From positions 186,001 through 250,000 of the forward strand of contig CALEYL010000075.1 in the NCBI GenBank assembly GCA_937926205.1: DNA of 64,000 nucleotides, read 5' to 3'. The stretch comes from an uncultured Saprospiraceae bacterium (GTDB lineage Bacteria; Bacteroidota; Bacteroidia; Chitinophagales; Saprospiraceae). This document shows positions 1-8,965 of the stretch, piece by piece (positions within the stretch are counted from its first letter, which is position 1; every line of letters begins with the position of its first letter). The notes below the pieces were generated by a model. The model saw nothing but the letters and a program-made list of their open reading frames with translations, ran no database searches and had not been told where the DNA came from. The translations under genes were made by a program, and so were the position numbers.

Positions 1-497
1 AATATGAGCACCCCTGCTTCAACAAAGGGAATATCAGACACGGGCGTATTGTCATAAACAACCACGCTAAACGATTCAACGGCATCTCCCAACAACAGTT
101 GCACAGATTGCCTGGAATTTGCAGCGCCCGGGAAAATCACCCGTTTTCCGGCAGCAAGCGCCAGAAAGGCTTTCGCTGTCGTTTCGGGAATGCCATCACC
201 CGTAAAATCCGATTTGGGAAGTGCAGCGGCAGTACCGGGGCCAATGGCGCCAAAACGCATGGATGCGGGTAAAACAAGTCCCATATCGTCCAAACCCTCA
301 AAAAAGAACCGAACGCCCTGACTGCTGTAAAAGAATACCCAGTCGAAAGCCGGTGGTAATTCAAAGGAGGCGGCTTTGAATTCTACCAGAGAACATCCCT
401 CTACAGTATATCCGTACGGTTCCAGTAATCGCCTGATTTCACTATCTGGCGGTGTCGGGCGCGTGATGAAAACACGGTTGGAGGGTGTATGTTGCAT
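1..497 (-). CDS. hemD: Uroporphyrinogen-III synthase (HemD), cut by the window edge
   Basis: An open frame runs on the minus strand from an ATG at 497 to the window edge, giving 165 codons of a protein that is normally about 240-260 residues. It begins MQHTPSNRVFITRP and continues with two-domain HemD features: an early RP motif and, around residues 60-95, the YSSQGVRFFF and GPGTAAAL segments. HemD closes and isomerises hydroxymethylbilane to uroporphyrinogen III in cytosolic tetrapyrrole synthesis. It starts 9 bases after the stop of hemC, whose product is its substrate, so the two are very probably one operon. The family has weak sequence conservation, so the call rests partly on this linkage. 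No frameshift is seen in the visible part. Confidence 0.88.
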   Translation of the reverse strand, partial: MQHTPSNRVFITRPTPPDSEIRRLLEPYGYTVEGCSLVEFKAASFELPPAFDWVFFYSSQGVRFFFEGLDDMGLVLPASMRFGAIGPGTAAALPKSDFTGDGIPETTAKAFLALAAGKRVIFPGAANSRQSVQLLLGDAVESFSVVVYDNTPVSDIPFVEAGVLI

Positions 498-506
498 CTT
501 GTTGGC

Positions 507-1409
507 TTACTTTTTTTCGTCGAGCAACGCAACGACCCGCTCTGCCAGTTCAAAACTTGTACTGGAGGAAAGGTGTGCCCGTCGCAGTGGCGCATCCCAG
601 CGGTCTGCTTTGGCAGCCCAAACGTGGTAATTTCCTTGTGAATCCCGCTCACAATAAGCGCCGAGCGGCAGGTGACAGCCCCCGCCCATCAGCTTCAGGA
701 TGCCGCGTTCAATGTTGGTAACAGCTGCCACATCGGCCTGGTGTATGGATTGAAGCAGGCGACGGGTTGGCAAATCATCGGTGCGGGTCTGCCAGGCTAC
801 GACCCCCTGAGCCGGCGCAGGCACAAACTCACGGGGGTTGAACCGAACCAGCTCAAACTCCGATAAATCCATTTCTAATCGTTGCAAACCGGCAGCGGCC
901 AGCAGGATGGCATCATAATCGCCGCGCCGAAGTTTTTCCACACGTGTCGGTACATTGCCTCTAAGGTCGCGGAGTTGGATATCGCCTCTGAAATCGAGCA
1001 TTTGTGCTTTTCGCCGGGCAGAAGAAGTACCAACAACGGCGCCATTTTTCAAGCCGAAAAGCGCGCTTTTATCGATGGTATCTTTGCGAATAAGGAGCCA
1101 GTCTGCGGGGTTTTCCCGATAGGAAAGCGCTGTGATAACCAGACCTTCCGGCGAAGTGGTCGGCATGTCTTTCATAGAATGCGCAGCCATATCCACCTCC
1201 CCCTGAAGCAGGGCATCTTCTATTTCTTTGGTAAAAAACCCCTTCCCTTCGATTTTGTCGAAACTGAGATCCTGTATTTTATCGCCTTTGGTCTGAATGA
1301 TCACCAATTCGGATTCAACGCCTTTCTCCAGAAGTTGGGCGCGGGTGTATTCAGCCTGCCAAAGTGCCAGTTTGCTGCCTCGTGTGCCAATGCGGATTGC
1401 CTTATTCAA
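507..1409 (-). CDS. hemC: Porphobilinogen deaminase (hydroxymethylbilane synthase)
   Basis: Polymerises four porphobilinogens into hydroxymethylbilane, the step before HemD. From a TTG start at 1409 the product is 300 residues, the usual length. It shows the N-terminal IRIGTRGSKLALWQA motif, KGFFTKE near 57-62, AAHSMKDMP near 75-83, TSSARRKAQ near 128-136, RGNVPTR near 150-156, and the dipyrromethane-cofactor cysteine in GGGCHLPLG at residue 245. The frame stays open upstream to an ATG at 1490, but that would overlap the neighbouring ATP-grasp gene and add 27 residues absent from the family. A -7 promoter box at 1433-1440 lies just upstream of the TTG, so I chose TTG. hemD follows after 9 bases. 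Confidence 0.95.
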   Translation of the reverse strand: MNKAIRIGTRGSKLALWQAEYTRAQLLEKGVESELVIIQTKGDKIQDLSFDKIEGKGFFTKEIEDALLQGEVDMAAHSMKDMPTTSPEGLVITALSYRENPADWLLIRKDTIDKSALFGLKNGAVVGTSSARRKAQMLDFRGDIQLRDLRGNVPTRVEKLRRGDYDAILLAAAGLQRLEMDLSEFELVRFNPREFVPAPAQGVVAWQTRTDDLPTRRLLQSIHQADVAAVTNIERGILKLMGGGCHLPLGAYCERDSQGNYHVWAAKADRWDAPLRRAHLSSSTSFELAERVVALLDEKK

Positions 1410-1432
1410 AATTTTCCTTTTTTGTAGAAGCG

Positions 1433-1440
1433 CAAAGGTA
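1433..1440 (-). promoter_or_regulatory. Probable hemCD promoter, -7 box
   Basis: Read on the minus strand this is TACCTTTG, a perfect match to the Bacteroidota -7 element TAnnTTTG, placed 24-31 bases upstream of the TTG start of hemC. No clean -33 TTTG is visible. It lies inside the intergenic gap after the ATP-grasp gene and argues against the longer hemC reading from 1490. Confidence 0.55.
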
Positions 1441-1470
1441 CAGAACAGGAAGCGAAAAAATAGTTGAAAA

Positions 1471-3003
1471 CTACGTCGCGCAGGCTGCATTCAGAACATC
1501 CACTGTTTTTTCCAAAAAAGCCCGGGCTTCTTCATGGTTTTTGCCAATGCAAACCAGACCAAGTTTGCCGTATTGCGATAAGGCGCCTATCATGTGAAAC
1601 ATCACACCACACTGGGTAGCGCCGTCGAATTGAATCTGGTTGCAGTGCGCAATATCGATCAAATCATGTGGGGTAAGACCAATATACCTTTCACTCATGA
1701 TGTTGTCGGAAGCAAAATAACAGCGGGATTGGCCGTTGGGCATGACATACAGGCCCTCTTTCCAGTTGAATTCGCCATCGGTCAAAAACTGCAGCATCAG
1801 GAATGGGTGGGTTGTACCGCCTTTGCGCAGGTTGATTTCGATGGCATAATGCATCCAACCGGATGCCACTTTTACAGAGATAAAATCGACGCTAAACCGC
1901 CCCAGAACGCCATACTCCTTCAATTCGTCAGCAACCTGCTTACCCATTTCGGCTATCTCCCGGGTATATTCGTGACTGGCCGGAAAAGTAGCGCCCAAAA
2001 AAACCTGCCCGCTTTCGCCCCCCAGCAACTGATCGTGCGTAGAGATTACCTCACTGACACCCAAAGGAGTGATGCGGCATTGAACAGAGGGAGATTCTTT
2101 GTTCTCTCCTTCGATAAAAGCTTCTACGATGCCGCCCATTTTCCTGAATTTACCAAGGAAAGCCTGGTAAGAAACATTGGCTGCCACAATACTTAGATGA
2201 CCGGGCAGGGCGTTCAGCACTTCTTCAACCGGGTCGCGACCGCCCTGAAAAACATGTTCGTAGCGAAAAATAGCATTGCCTTCGCCAGAAAATCCGTCGT
2301 TGATTTTGACGACAGCTTTCCGCAAATCCGGATGTTCGCTTTTCAGGCAAACCAGTGCATTGGCAATGTCTTCTTCGGTATACAGGTCTTCAATGCCCGG
2401 AGGTAAATTCAGGTTCAGTTTTCTGAATATCCGACGACTTCCGGATTTATTGCCCATAGGCCACAAAGCCGGGTCGCAGCCGTAAATGGGAATCCCGAGA
2501 GCCAGCGCCAGTTGCGTTTCTGCCTCTGTTTCATTAAAGCAAATCATGTGGGCCAACTCCGGAAACTTGATCTGTTCTTTAATTCTTTTTATCAGACGCG
2601 GCCGACGGAGCACTTTACTGGTCAGGGAAACTCTGGTGGCATCGTAACAACTCAGTAAGGTTAGTCTTTGGCGGGCATGATAACCTGTTATTCCGGGCAA
2701 GAGGTGCAGATAATAATCCACAATGCTGTCGTCAACCGGAACGCTGGATACGAAAATCACCCGGGTTCGCGGCATGCGCAGCAACATCAGCATACAGAGC
2801 AAACGTTCTTCGTAATAGGAAGCCCCCCGGATGGTTCCGAGTATTTCAGGATCTAAGCTCAGACTTGGAATAACCACCACGGTTTTTTCAGCGAGGTCAT
2901 TTGAAAAAATTTCCTCATAATGATTTGCAAACCGCTGCTGCAGGAAGGCAAAGCTATTTTCCGGATGTGTGGTTTCATCGTATTGCATCATCAGGCGAAT
3001 CAT
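1471..3003 (-). CDS. PGM1-like ATP-grasp peptide ligase-related protein
   Basis: A 510-residue cytosolic protein resembling the ATP-grasp proteins annotated as peptide ligase PGM1-related. The N-terminal 200 residues carry VVVIPSLSLDPE (42-53) and YYEERLLCML (63-72). The ATP-grasp core follows: VVKINDGFSGEGNA near 231-244, a binding loop at 325-342 (QLLGGESGQVFLGATFP), and an acidic metal-binding segment YAIEINLRKGGTTHP at 386-400. PGM1 proper joins an amino acid to a peptide in pheganomycin synthesis; the substrate here is unknown. No peptide-precursor or biosynthetic gene lies beside it: hemC is downstream and DUF1415 is divergent. ATG codons at residues 5 and 6 are alternative starts. The ATP-grasp fold is fairly sure, the reaction is not. 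Confidence 0.75.
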   Translation of the reverse strand: MIRLMMQYDETTHPENSFAFLQQRFANHYEEIFSNDLAEKTVVVIPSLSLDPEILGTIRGASYYEERLLCMLMLLRMPRTRVIFVSSVPVDDSIVDYYLHLLPGITGYHARQRLTLLSCYDATRVSLTSKVLRRPRLIKRIKEQIKFPELAHMICFNETEAETQLALALGIPIYGCDPALWPMGNKSGSRRIFRKLNLNLPPGIEDLYTEEDIANALVCLKSEHPDLRKAVVKINDGFSGEGNAIFRYEHVFQGGRDPVEEVLNALPGHLSIVAANVSYQAFLGKFRKMGGIVEAFIEGENKESPSVQCRITPLGVSEVISTHDQLLGGESGQVFLGATFPASHEYTREIAEMGKQVADELKEYGVLGRFSVDFISVKVASGWMHYAIEINLRKGGTTHPFLMLQFLTDGEFNWKEGLYVMPNGQSRCYFASDNIMSERYIGLTPHDLIDIAHCNQIQFDGATQCGVMFHMIGALSQYGKLGLVCIGKNHEEARAFLEKTVDVLNAACAT

Positions 3004-3158
3004 GGATCATAGAAATGCGTACAAGTTAGCATTCAATAATTTAGACCAAAATGATTTAGGTCAAGCGCTTGAATGACATAATTCTATTGCCTTGTCGATT
3101 TCAGATTCTGAATAATATTTCCGAATTTCACCATTTAGGAACTTCTTAAAATCATTCC

Positions 3159-3743
3159 ATGTCTGATTCACATCCTATTGAAAATCACCCCGTCGACGAC
3201 CACATTGTTATTGCCCAAACTCAGGCATGGCTGAAAGCCGTGGTTGTGGGTTGTAATTTTTGTCCATTTGCCAGCCGGGAAATGCAAAGAGACAGCATCC
3301 GGTACGTTGTGCTGCGATCTGAAGAAATGGAGCGCTGCCTGGAAGCAGTCATTCAAGAGTGCGCCAGACTGGATGAAGACGGGGAAGTCGAAACCACTTT
3401 GCTCATTTTCCCGGGTGCATTCGAGGTATTTGAAGATTTTCTGGACTTGCTGGAGCTCAGCGAAAATCTATTGATTGACCGGGGCTACGAAGGCATTTAT
3501 CAGATTGCCAGTTTTCACCAGGATTATCGTTTCGCCGATGCGCCACCAGATGATCCTGCTAATTTTACCAACCGCTCTTTGTATCCCATGTTGCACCTGC
3601 TCAGGGAGGCAAGTCTGGACCGGGTTCTGGAGCACTACCCTGACCCGGAAGGCATTCCGGAGCGCAACATTGCTTTTGCCCGCCAAAAGGGGCATGCGTA
3701 TATGGAGTTGTTGCGGGAAGCTTGTTTGAAGACGATGAGTTGA
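3159..3743 (+). CDS. DUF1415 family protein
   Basis: A 194-residue soluble protein matching the DUF1415 family, whose function is not established. The signature VGCNFCPFA with Cys32 and Cys35 sits near the N-terminus, and a long conserved stretch runs over residues 115-170: YQIASFHQDYRFA, DDPANFTNRS, YPMLHLLREAS and IPERNIAFARQ. It has no signal peptide or membrane segment. It is transcribed divergently from the ATP-grasp gene across 155 bases. The last 24 bases of the gene, with the stop codon, are repeated 91 bases downstream (see the repeat at 3720-3835), so the gene's end borders a small insertion. Confidence 0.85.
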   Translation: MSDSHPIENHPVDDHIVIAQTQAWLKAVVVGCNFCPFASREMQRDSIRYVVLRSEEMERCLEAVIQECARLDEDGEVETTLLIFPGAFEVFEDFLDLLELSENLLIDRGYEGIYQIASFHQDYRFADAPPDDPANFTNRSLYPMLHLLREASLDRVLEHYPDPEGIPERNIAFARQKGHAYMELLREACLKTMS

Positions 3744-3835
3744 TGTTGTAAATTTTTATCGGGTGGAACCCGATGAATAAAACACGCGAGGCCGGAGCCT
3801 CCGCGCGAGCGCTTGTTTGAAGACGATGAGTTGAT
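3720..3835. repeat. 25-bp direct repeat flanking a two-hairpin insert
   Basis: The 25 bases at 3720-3744, covering the end and stop codon of the DUF1415 gene, recur exactly at 3811-3835. The 66 bases between them hold two hairpins. The first is ATCGGGT / ACCCGAT at 3758-3764 and 3768-3774 with a 3-base loop. The second is CGCGAGGC / GCCT-C-CGCG at 3785-3792 and 3797-3805 with a 4-base loop and one bulged base. This resembles a small palindromic element that duplicated its target, or a local slip-duplication. The remaining gap to 3892 precedes the S10 peptidase gene. Confidence 0.85.
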
Positions 3836-3892
3836 ATTATTTTCTAACTTTCCTTTGGAATAGAATCTGTCAAAACCGCTAATTCTGTTAAT

Positions 3893-5425
3893 ATGTACCC
3901 GTTCTACAAACCTTTTTTTACACCTATGGTCATGCTTTCTTTTTTGATCGCATTGGCAACCACACAATTACCGGCACAAACCAAAGACCCAAAACCCATT
4001 GACCCTCCTAAAAGGTTTGAGCAGCAACACACCATCATCCTCGACAAGAAGCCTTTTACTTACCGTTCAGTAGCGGAAGAAATATACCTTGCAAACGATA
4101 CCGGCCAATATGTGGCCAGCTTCTGGTGCGTATCCTACTTACCCGGTAGTATGAAAGCGCCGGTTGACGCTACCCGGCCCGTTACATTTATTTTCAACGG
4201 AGGTCCCGGGTCTGCCTCAGTATGGCTGCATTTGGGCTTTTTTGGCCCGAAAATCGTGCAGATAGACAGCGATGCCCGTCAGGACGATGGTGCTGCACCT
4301 TTCAAACTCAATGACAACCCCCATTTCATGATCGGACAAACCGATCTGGTGTTCATAGATCCTATAGGGACCGGCTTCAGCAAGGCCATAGGCGTCGGGA
4401 AAAACGAAGATTATTGGGGACTAAATGAAGATGCAGCTTCCATTGCCAAACTCATACGGACCTGGATAACGGAGAACAAGCGCTGGCAATCGCCCAAATA
4501 CATTGCCGGTGAAAGTTTTGGAACGACCCGGGCTGCAGCAGTGGCTAACGCACTGGAAGGCGGCGGGCAAAACATGGCACTAAATGGTCTCATTCTGATC
4601 TCTCAGGCTTTGGATTATGCCGGTTCTACTTCTGTACACGATAACATCACCTCCTATTTCACCTACCTGCCTTCTATGGCAGCAACAGCCTGGTACCACA
4701 AAAAAGCCGGAACGGGGAAATTATTGGCGGATTTTGTACAGGAAGCGCGCGATTTTGCCTACCAAACCTACCTGCCGGCCTTATACAAAGGAAGCCGGTT
4801 GCCGGAGGCTGAAAAAAAGGCTGTGGCTGCTCAACTGGCATATTTTACCGGATTGCCGCAAAATTATATCGAAAAATCAGGCCTGAAACTACTCATTCCC
4901 CGCTTTCGCAGCGAACTGCTCCGCGATAGCAACCTCGTGATCGGGCAGCTCGACGGGCGGTATACTTCTGAAGAAATTGACCTCGTTGCGGAAAGTCCCA
5001 ACCTGGGCGATCCGGCCGATTATCAGATCGAAAGCGCTTTTACAGCTGCTATGAACGAATACCTCTCCACCGATCTAGGGGTAAAAATGGATCGGCCTTA
5101 CCTGACCGGGAACGATCAGATTTACAAAAAATGGAATTGGAAGCCTTTGGGAAAAGACGATGCATGGGAGCCTTCCTATGTAAATACGGCGCCCGGCCTG
5201 GCCCAAACCATGCGCAGAAATCCGCAAATGGACGTGTTCATTGCCAGCGGCTATTACGACCTGATTACCCCGTTTTTCGATGCGGAATACACTTTTTCCA
5301 GACACGGATTTAAGCCCTCGCAGTTGATTTTTAAATACTACGAAAGCGGGCACATGATGTACAACAACCGCGCCGTATTTGACAAACTGGCAGAGGATAT
5401 TTCGTTTTTTTATAAGCTAAAATAA
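3893..5425 (+). CDS. Secreted serine carboxypeptidase-like protein (peptidase family S10)
   Basis: A 510-residue exported alpha/beta-hydrolase. A hydrophobic segment at 10-27 ending LPAQT looks like a signal peptide. S10 motifs are intact: FNGGPGSAS at 101-109 (oxyanion hole), GESFGTTRA at 206-214 with nucleophile Ser208, Asp456 in SGYYDLITPF and His487 in YYESGHMMY, so a complete Ser-Asp-His triad is present. The family removes C-terminal amino acids from peptides; in Bacteroidota these are periplasmic or surface scavenging enzymes. Met12 and Met14 are possible later starts and would shorten the signal. It is convergent with the M3 peptidase gene 22 bases away, so this locus carries two exported peptidases in opposite orientation. 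Confidence 0.92.
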   Translation: MYPFYKPFFTPMVMLSFLIALATTQLPAQTKDPKPIDPPKRFEQQHTIILDKKPFTYRSVAEEIYLANDTGQYVASFWCVSYLPGSMKAPVDATRPVTFIFNGGPGSASVWLHLGFFGPKIVQIDSDARQDDGAAPFKLNDNPHFMIGQTDLVFIDPIGTGFSKAIGVGKNEDYWGLNEDAASIAKLIRTWITENKRWQSPKYIAGESFGTTRAAAVANALEGGGQNMALNGLILISQALDYAGSTSVHDNITSYFTYLPSMAATAWYHKKAGTGKLLADFVQEARDFAYQTYLPALYKGSRLPEAEKKAVAAQLAYFTGLPQNYIEKSGLKLLIPRFRSELLRDSNLVIGQLDGRYTSEEIDLVAESPNLGDPADYQIESAFTAAMNEYLSTDLGVKMDRPYLTGNDQIYKKWNWKPLGKDDAWEPSYVNTAPGLAQTMRRNPQMDVFIASGYYDLITPFFDAEYTFSRHGFKPSQLIFKYYESGHMMYNNRAVFDKLAEDISFFYKLK

Positions 5426-5447
5426 CGATTACAAAGGGCCAGTTTTA

Positions 5448-7610
5448 TCAGTCTTTCATTTCCTTCCCAAGCTTAAAGCCCCGCTTTCTCATCAGGGCGT
5501 CCGTATTGGGATCGTGGCCTCTGAATTTGCGGTAAGCCGTAGCTTCATCCATTGTGCCGCCAACGCTGAAGATGTAATCCTTTAGCTTTTTAGCAACAGC
5601 CTTATCATAGGGGCCTCCGACTTCTGTGAAGGCTTCGTAGGCGTCGGCGCTCAGAACATCAGACCACAAATAGCTGTAATAGCCGGCAGAATAACCGTCA
5701 TCGGCAAAAATATGGCCAAATTGCGGCGTTCGGTGGCGCATCACGATCTCGGATGGCATGTTGATGGCCGCCAGATTTTCTTTTTCAAAAGCATCCGGGT
5801 CTATTTTGGCAGAACCGGCCAAATGGAGTTTCATGTCTATCAAAGCGCTCGCAATCAACTCTACCGTTGCAAAGCCCTGGTTAAATTTGGAAGCATTGTT
5901 GAGTTTATCCACCAGAGCTTGCGGAATGGCTTGTCCTGTTTTGTAGTGGAGCGCGTACTTTTGAAGCACTTCCGGAGTAGCCAGCCAACGCTCCAGGATC
6001 TGCGAAGGAAACTCCACGTAATCGGTGGCCACATTGGTGCCTGAAAGCATGGGGTATTTTACTTTTGAATTCAGTCCATGCAGCGCATGACCAAACTCAT
6101 GAAATAAGGTTTCTGCGTCCTCCCAGGAAATCAGCACCGGCTCGCCCGGTTTCCCTTTTATGAAATTGCAGTTGTTGGAAACAATCGTGGTAATGTCGCC
6201 ATTTAGGGTTTCCTGCTCCCGATAAGCCGTCATCCAGGCGCCCGAACGCTTGCCTTCCCGTGAATAGGGATCGAAATACCACAACCCGATTTGTTTACCG
6301 GAGCTTTTGTCTGTCACTTTATATACCCGGACATCAGGATGAAAAACCGGCACATCCGTAACTTGTTCAAAACCAAAACCAAACAATTCGCCGGCTACAA
6401 AAAACATGCCTTCGCGCAGTTTTTCCAGCTGCATATACTGCTTCACCTCATCCTGATCGAGGTCGTATTTGGCTTTACGTACTTTTTCGGCGTAGTAGCG
6501 GTAATCCCAGGGTTCAATTTTAATTTTATCACCCGCTTTATCTGCCAACTGCTGCATGTCTTTCACTTCTTCCTTTACGCGGCCAACTGCCGGTATCCAC
6601 ACCGCTTCCAGCAAGGCCATTGCTTTTTCAGGTGTTTGCGCCATTTTATCGGCGAGGCGCCAGTGGGCGTGCGTTGGGTAGCCCAGCAATTTTGCCCGCT
6701 CAGCCCGCAGTTGCAAGATTTCTGTAACGATGGCATTGTTGTCGTTTGCATCGCCGTTGTCGCCGCGGTTGACAAACATACGCCAGGCTTTTTCACGCAA
6801 ATCGCGCCGGTTCGCATAAGTTAGAAAGGGCTCAATGGAAGAGCGCGTATTGGAGATGATCCAGGCGCCTTTTTTGTTTTTAGAGGCAGCAGCTTCGGCA
6901 GCGGCAGCTTTGAGGTCTTCGGGCAGGCCATCCAGCTCCGCTTCCGTCGTCAACTCAAGGTATTTGTCACTTTCATCTGCCAGTTGGTGTTGGCTGAATT
7001 TTGAAAAAAGCCCGGCAAGTTGCTGGTTGATCTCAGCCACCCGCTTTTTGCTGGCAGCGTCTAGTTTAGCGCCGGCCAATACAAAATTGGTATAGTATTT
7101 TTCCAGCAGTCTTTGCTGTTCAGGCGTCAGATTTTTTTTGCCGGGATCGTTGTTGACCGCTTCGATTCGCATAAACAGCGCCGTATTCTGCGTAATCGAA
7201 TCCGCATAAGCAGCCAGAAGCGGCTCAAGGGTAGACTGAATGGCTTCCAGTTCCGGGGAGCTCATGTTGTTTTTCCAGACGTCGTAAATAGCCTCAACGC
7301 GTTTGAGTGTCAACCCGGATTTTTCCAAAGCTTCAATGGTATTCGCAAAGGTAGCCGGTTCGCTGTTGGAAGTGATCTGCTCAATTTCTTTGCGATTTTC
7401 AGCCATTGCAGCTTCAAAAGCAGGTTGAAAATCGTTGATTTTTACTTTATCAAACGGCGGCACGCCATTGTACGGGCCTTCCCATTTTTGCAGGAGTGGA
7501 TTGGTTGAAGCTGCAGCCTCTCCGGCCTTATCTTCTTTATTTTGCATACACTGAGAAAAAATTAATGAGACAGAAACCAGCAGGAGGAAAGCAGGAATTC
7601 TACGGACCAT
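5448..7610 (-). CDS. dcp: M3 family metallopeptidase lipoprotein (peptidyl-dipeptidase Dcp-like)
   Basis: A 720-residue zinc peptidase of the thimet oligopeptidase family (M3), of the size and layout of peptidyl-dipeptidase Dcp, which cuts dipeptides from C-termini. The zinc site is HEFGH at 504-508 with the third ligand probably Glu533 in DYVEFPSQ. The C-terminal FGHIFADDGYSAGYYSYLWSD motif that binds substrate in Dcp is also present near 640-660. Residues 1-20 form a signal ending IFSQ before Cys21, a lipobox, so the protein is probably an outer- or inner-membrane lipoprotein facing the periplasm. It is a single gene, convergent with the S10 peptidase. Confidence 0.93.
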   Translation of the reverse strand: MVRRIPAFLLLVSVSLIFSQCMQNKEDKAGEAAASTNPLLQKWEGPYNGVPPFDKVKINDFQPAFEAAMAENRKEIEQITSNSEPATFANTIEALEKSGLTLKRVEAIYDVWKNNMSSPELEAIQSTLEPLLAAYADSITQNTALFMRIEAVNNDPGKKNLTPEQQRLLEKYYTNFVLAGAKLDAASKKRVAEINQQLAGLFSKFSQHQLADESDKYLELTTEAELDGLPEDLKAAAAEAAASKNKKGAWIISNTRSSIEPFLTYANRRDLREKAWRMFVNRGDNGDANDNNAIVTEILQLRAERAKLLGYPTHAHWRLADKMAQTPEKAMALLEAVWIPAVGRVKEEVKDMQQLADKAGDKIKIEPWDYRYYAEKVRKAKYDLDQDEVKQYMQLEKLREGMFFVAGELFGFGFEQVTDVPVFHPDVRVYKVTDKSSGKQIGLWYFDPYSREGKRSGAWMTAYREQETLNGDITTIVSNNCNFIKGKPGEPVLISWEDAETLFHEFGHALHGLNSKVKYPMLSGTNVATDYVEFPSQILERWLATPEVLQKYALHYKTGQAIPQALVDKLNNASKFNQGFATVELIASALIDMKLHLAGSAKIDPDAFEKENLAAINMPSEIVMRHRTPQFGHIFADDGYSAGYYSYLWSDVLSADAYEAFTEVGGPYDKAVAKKLKDYIFSVGGTMDEATAYRKFRGHDPNTDALMRKRGFKLGKEMKD

Positions 7611-7855
7611 GTTATGTTTGTTTTAGAGCTTATTCGGGATTTTCTGATTGAGCGAGTGTTAGAAAATTTTGTTTTAAACGAGGCGAATTTTGCAGACATA
7701 GCCAGCAGCTACGGCGAAGAAATTCAACGATGGATAAAACAAAATTTGCAACACGCAGCCAATTGAGGAATTCTCGAACAAGCTCTTTTTTGGAAAGCTG
7801 CATAAAAGTAAGAAAAGATTGTTTGATAGAAAAATTGGTTTTTATCTTGTCTGCA

Positions 7856-8293
7856 ATGAAAAAAACCATATTCCTTTACGGCACCTTGCTTGCTTTATTG
7901 GTCTGGGCGCTGAAGTGGATGGAATACCGCTACATCCTGCGCGATTTGTCCCTGCAGTTCTATCTGGGACTGGTCGCACTGTTGTTTAGCGGACTGGGCA
8001 TCTGGATCGGCCTCAACTTCCTGAAGCCTAAAACCGGAGCTGCGGAACAGAAAACCACCACCGCTCCTACCCCGGCTGTTCCGGAAGCTTTGCTGCGGGA
8101 ACTGGGCATCAGCCCCCGCGAATACGAGGTGCTCCAACTCATGGCTGCCGGGCTTTCCAACCAGGAAATTGCCGACCGCCTGTTCATTTCCCTTAACACG
8201 GTGAAAACACACACTTCCAACCTTTATTTGAAATTAGACGTGCAACGGCGCACGCAGGCGATCCAAAAGGCGAAAGAAGGTGGGTTGATTTAA
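7856..8293 (+). CDS. Membrane-anchored LuxR-type DNA-binding protein
   Basis: A 145-residue protein with two hydrophobic segments (about 4-20 and 34-54) followed by a Pro/Thr-rich linker and a C-terminal LuxR/GerE helix-turn-helix (about 82-145; LSNQEIADRLFISLNTVKTHTSNLY). It has no receiver or sensor domain, so it looks like a DNA-binding domain tethered to the inner membrane. The frame is open back to 7730, but the ATG at 7856 starts with a proper membrane segment and the upstream 42 codons look unlike protein. The DUF4199 membrane protein gene follows 123 bases downstream on the same strand, and a functional link between the two is plausible. Target genes are unknown. Confidence 0.85.
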   Translation: MKKTIFLYGTLLALLVWALKWMEYRYILRDLSLQFYLGLVALLFSGLGIWIGLNFLKPKTGAAEQKTTTAPTPAVPEALLRELGISPREYEVLQLMAAGLSNQEIADRLFISLNTVKTHTSNLYLKLDVQRRTQAIQKAKEGGLI

Positions 8294-8416
8294 GCCCTCC
8301 CACTTTCGGGTGATTTCACCAATTTTCCTCCAAATCGTACTTTCGGGTGAGGGCAATTTGCCTTTCCTACCCCCATCTTTGGGCCATTCTTTTACACCAA
8401 TACAAAATCAATAAAC

Positions 8417-8953
8417 ATGAAAAAGATTGTACGGAATTACGGCTTAATGGCCGGCGGTATTCTGGCTGCTGTCATGCTCATCACGGCGCCCCTTTATTCA
8501 AGCGGAAAAATGAGCATAGAAGCCGGCGGATGGGTGGGTTATATCTCTATGATCGTGGCACTTTCGGCGGTGTTCTTCGGCGTACGCGCTTACAGAGACA
8601 ATGAGGCTGGCGGCGCCATCAGCTTTGGCAAAGCCTTTCAGGTAGGAATACTCATCACCCTGGTTGCCTCGATTATTTATGTGGCGGTTTGGATGATCTA
8701 CAGCAGTTTTGGCAGCGGAAATGAATTTATGGATCAATACTATCAATACAGCGTGGAGCAGTTGCAGAAAAGCGGAAAATCAGCGGCAGAAATCGAACAG
8801 GAAATTGCCCGCATGGAACAATTTGCGGAAATGTATAAAAACCCGCTGGTGAAAATCGGGTTTACATTTCTGGAAATCTTTCCGGTGGGCCTGATCATTT
8901 CGCTGTTGTGTGCGGCGTTGTTGAGGAAGAAAGTCTCTCCTGAGGCTGCATAA
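8417..8953 (+). CDS. DUF4199 family inner-membrane protein
   Basis: A 178-residue protein with four predicted membrane segments (about 8-27, 39-57, 76-98 and 152-168) and an acidic, Gln-rich soluble loop between the third and fourth (105-140). The pattern, including GGAISFGKAFQVGILI in the middle, is that of the DUF4199 family, which is common in Bacteroidota and has no assigned function. It lies downstream of the membrane-tethered LuxR-type regulator on the same strand and is closed by a strong hairpin terminator at 8966-9000. Confidence 0.85.
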   Translation: MKKIVRNYGLMAGGILAAVMLITAPLYSSGKMSIEAGGWVGYISMIVALSAVFFGVRAYRDNEAGGAISFGKAFQVGILITLVASIIYVAVWMIYSSFGSGNEFMDQYYQYSVEQLQKSGKSAAEIEQEIARMEQFAEMYKNPLVKIGFTFLEIFPVGLIISLLCAALLRKKVSPEAA

Positions 8954-8965
8954 GGGGTAAAATAA

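Noticed and set aside
882..1427. Long plus-strand frame opposite hemC
   Set aside because: It is the complement of a conserved gene and has no recognisable protein features.
3720..3731. 12-bp GCTTGTTTGAAG shared between the DUF1415 gene end and the array at 55871
   Set aside because: A 12-bp match between a 400-bp array and a 64-kb window is expected by chance about once or more, and in DUF1415 the bases encode conserved residues.
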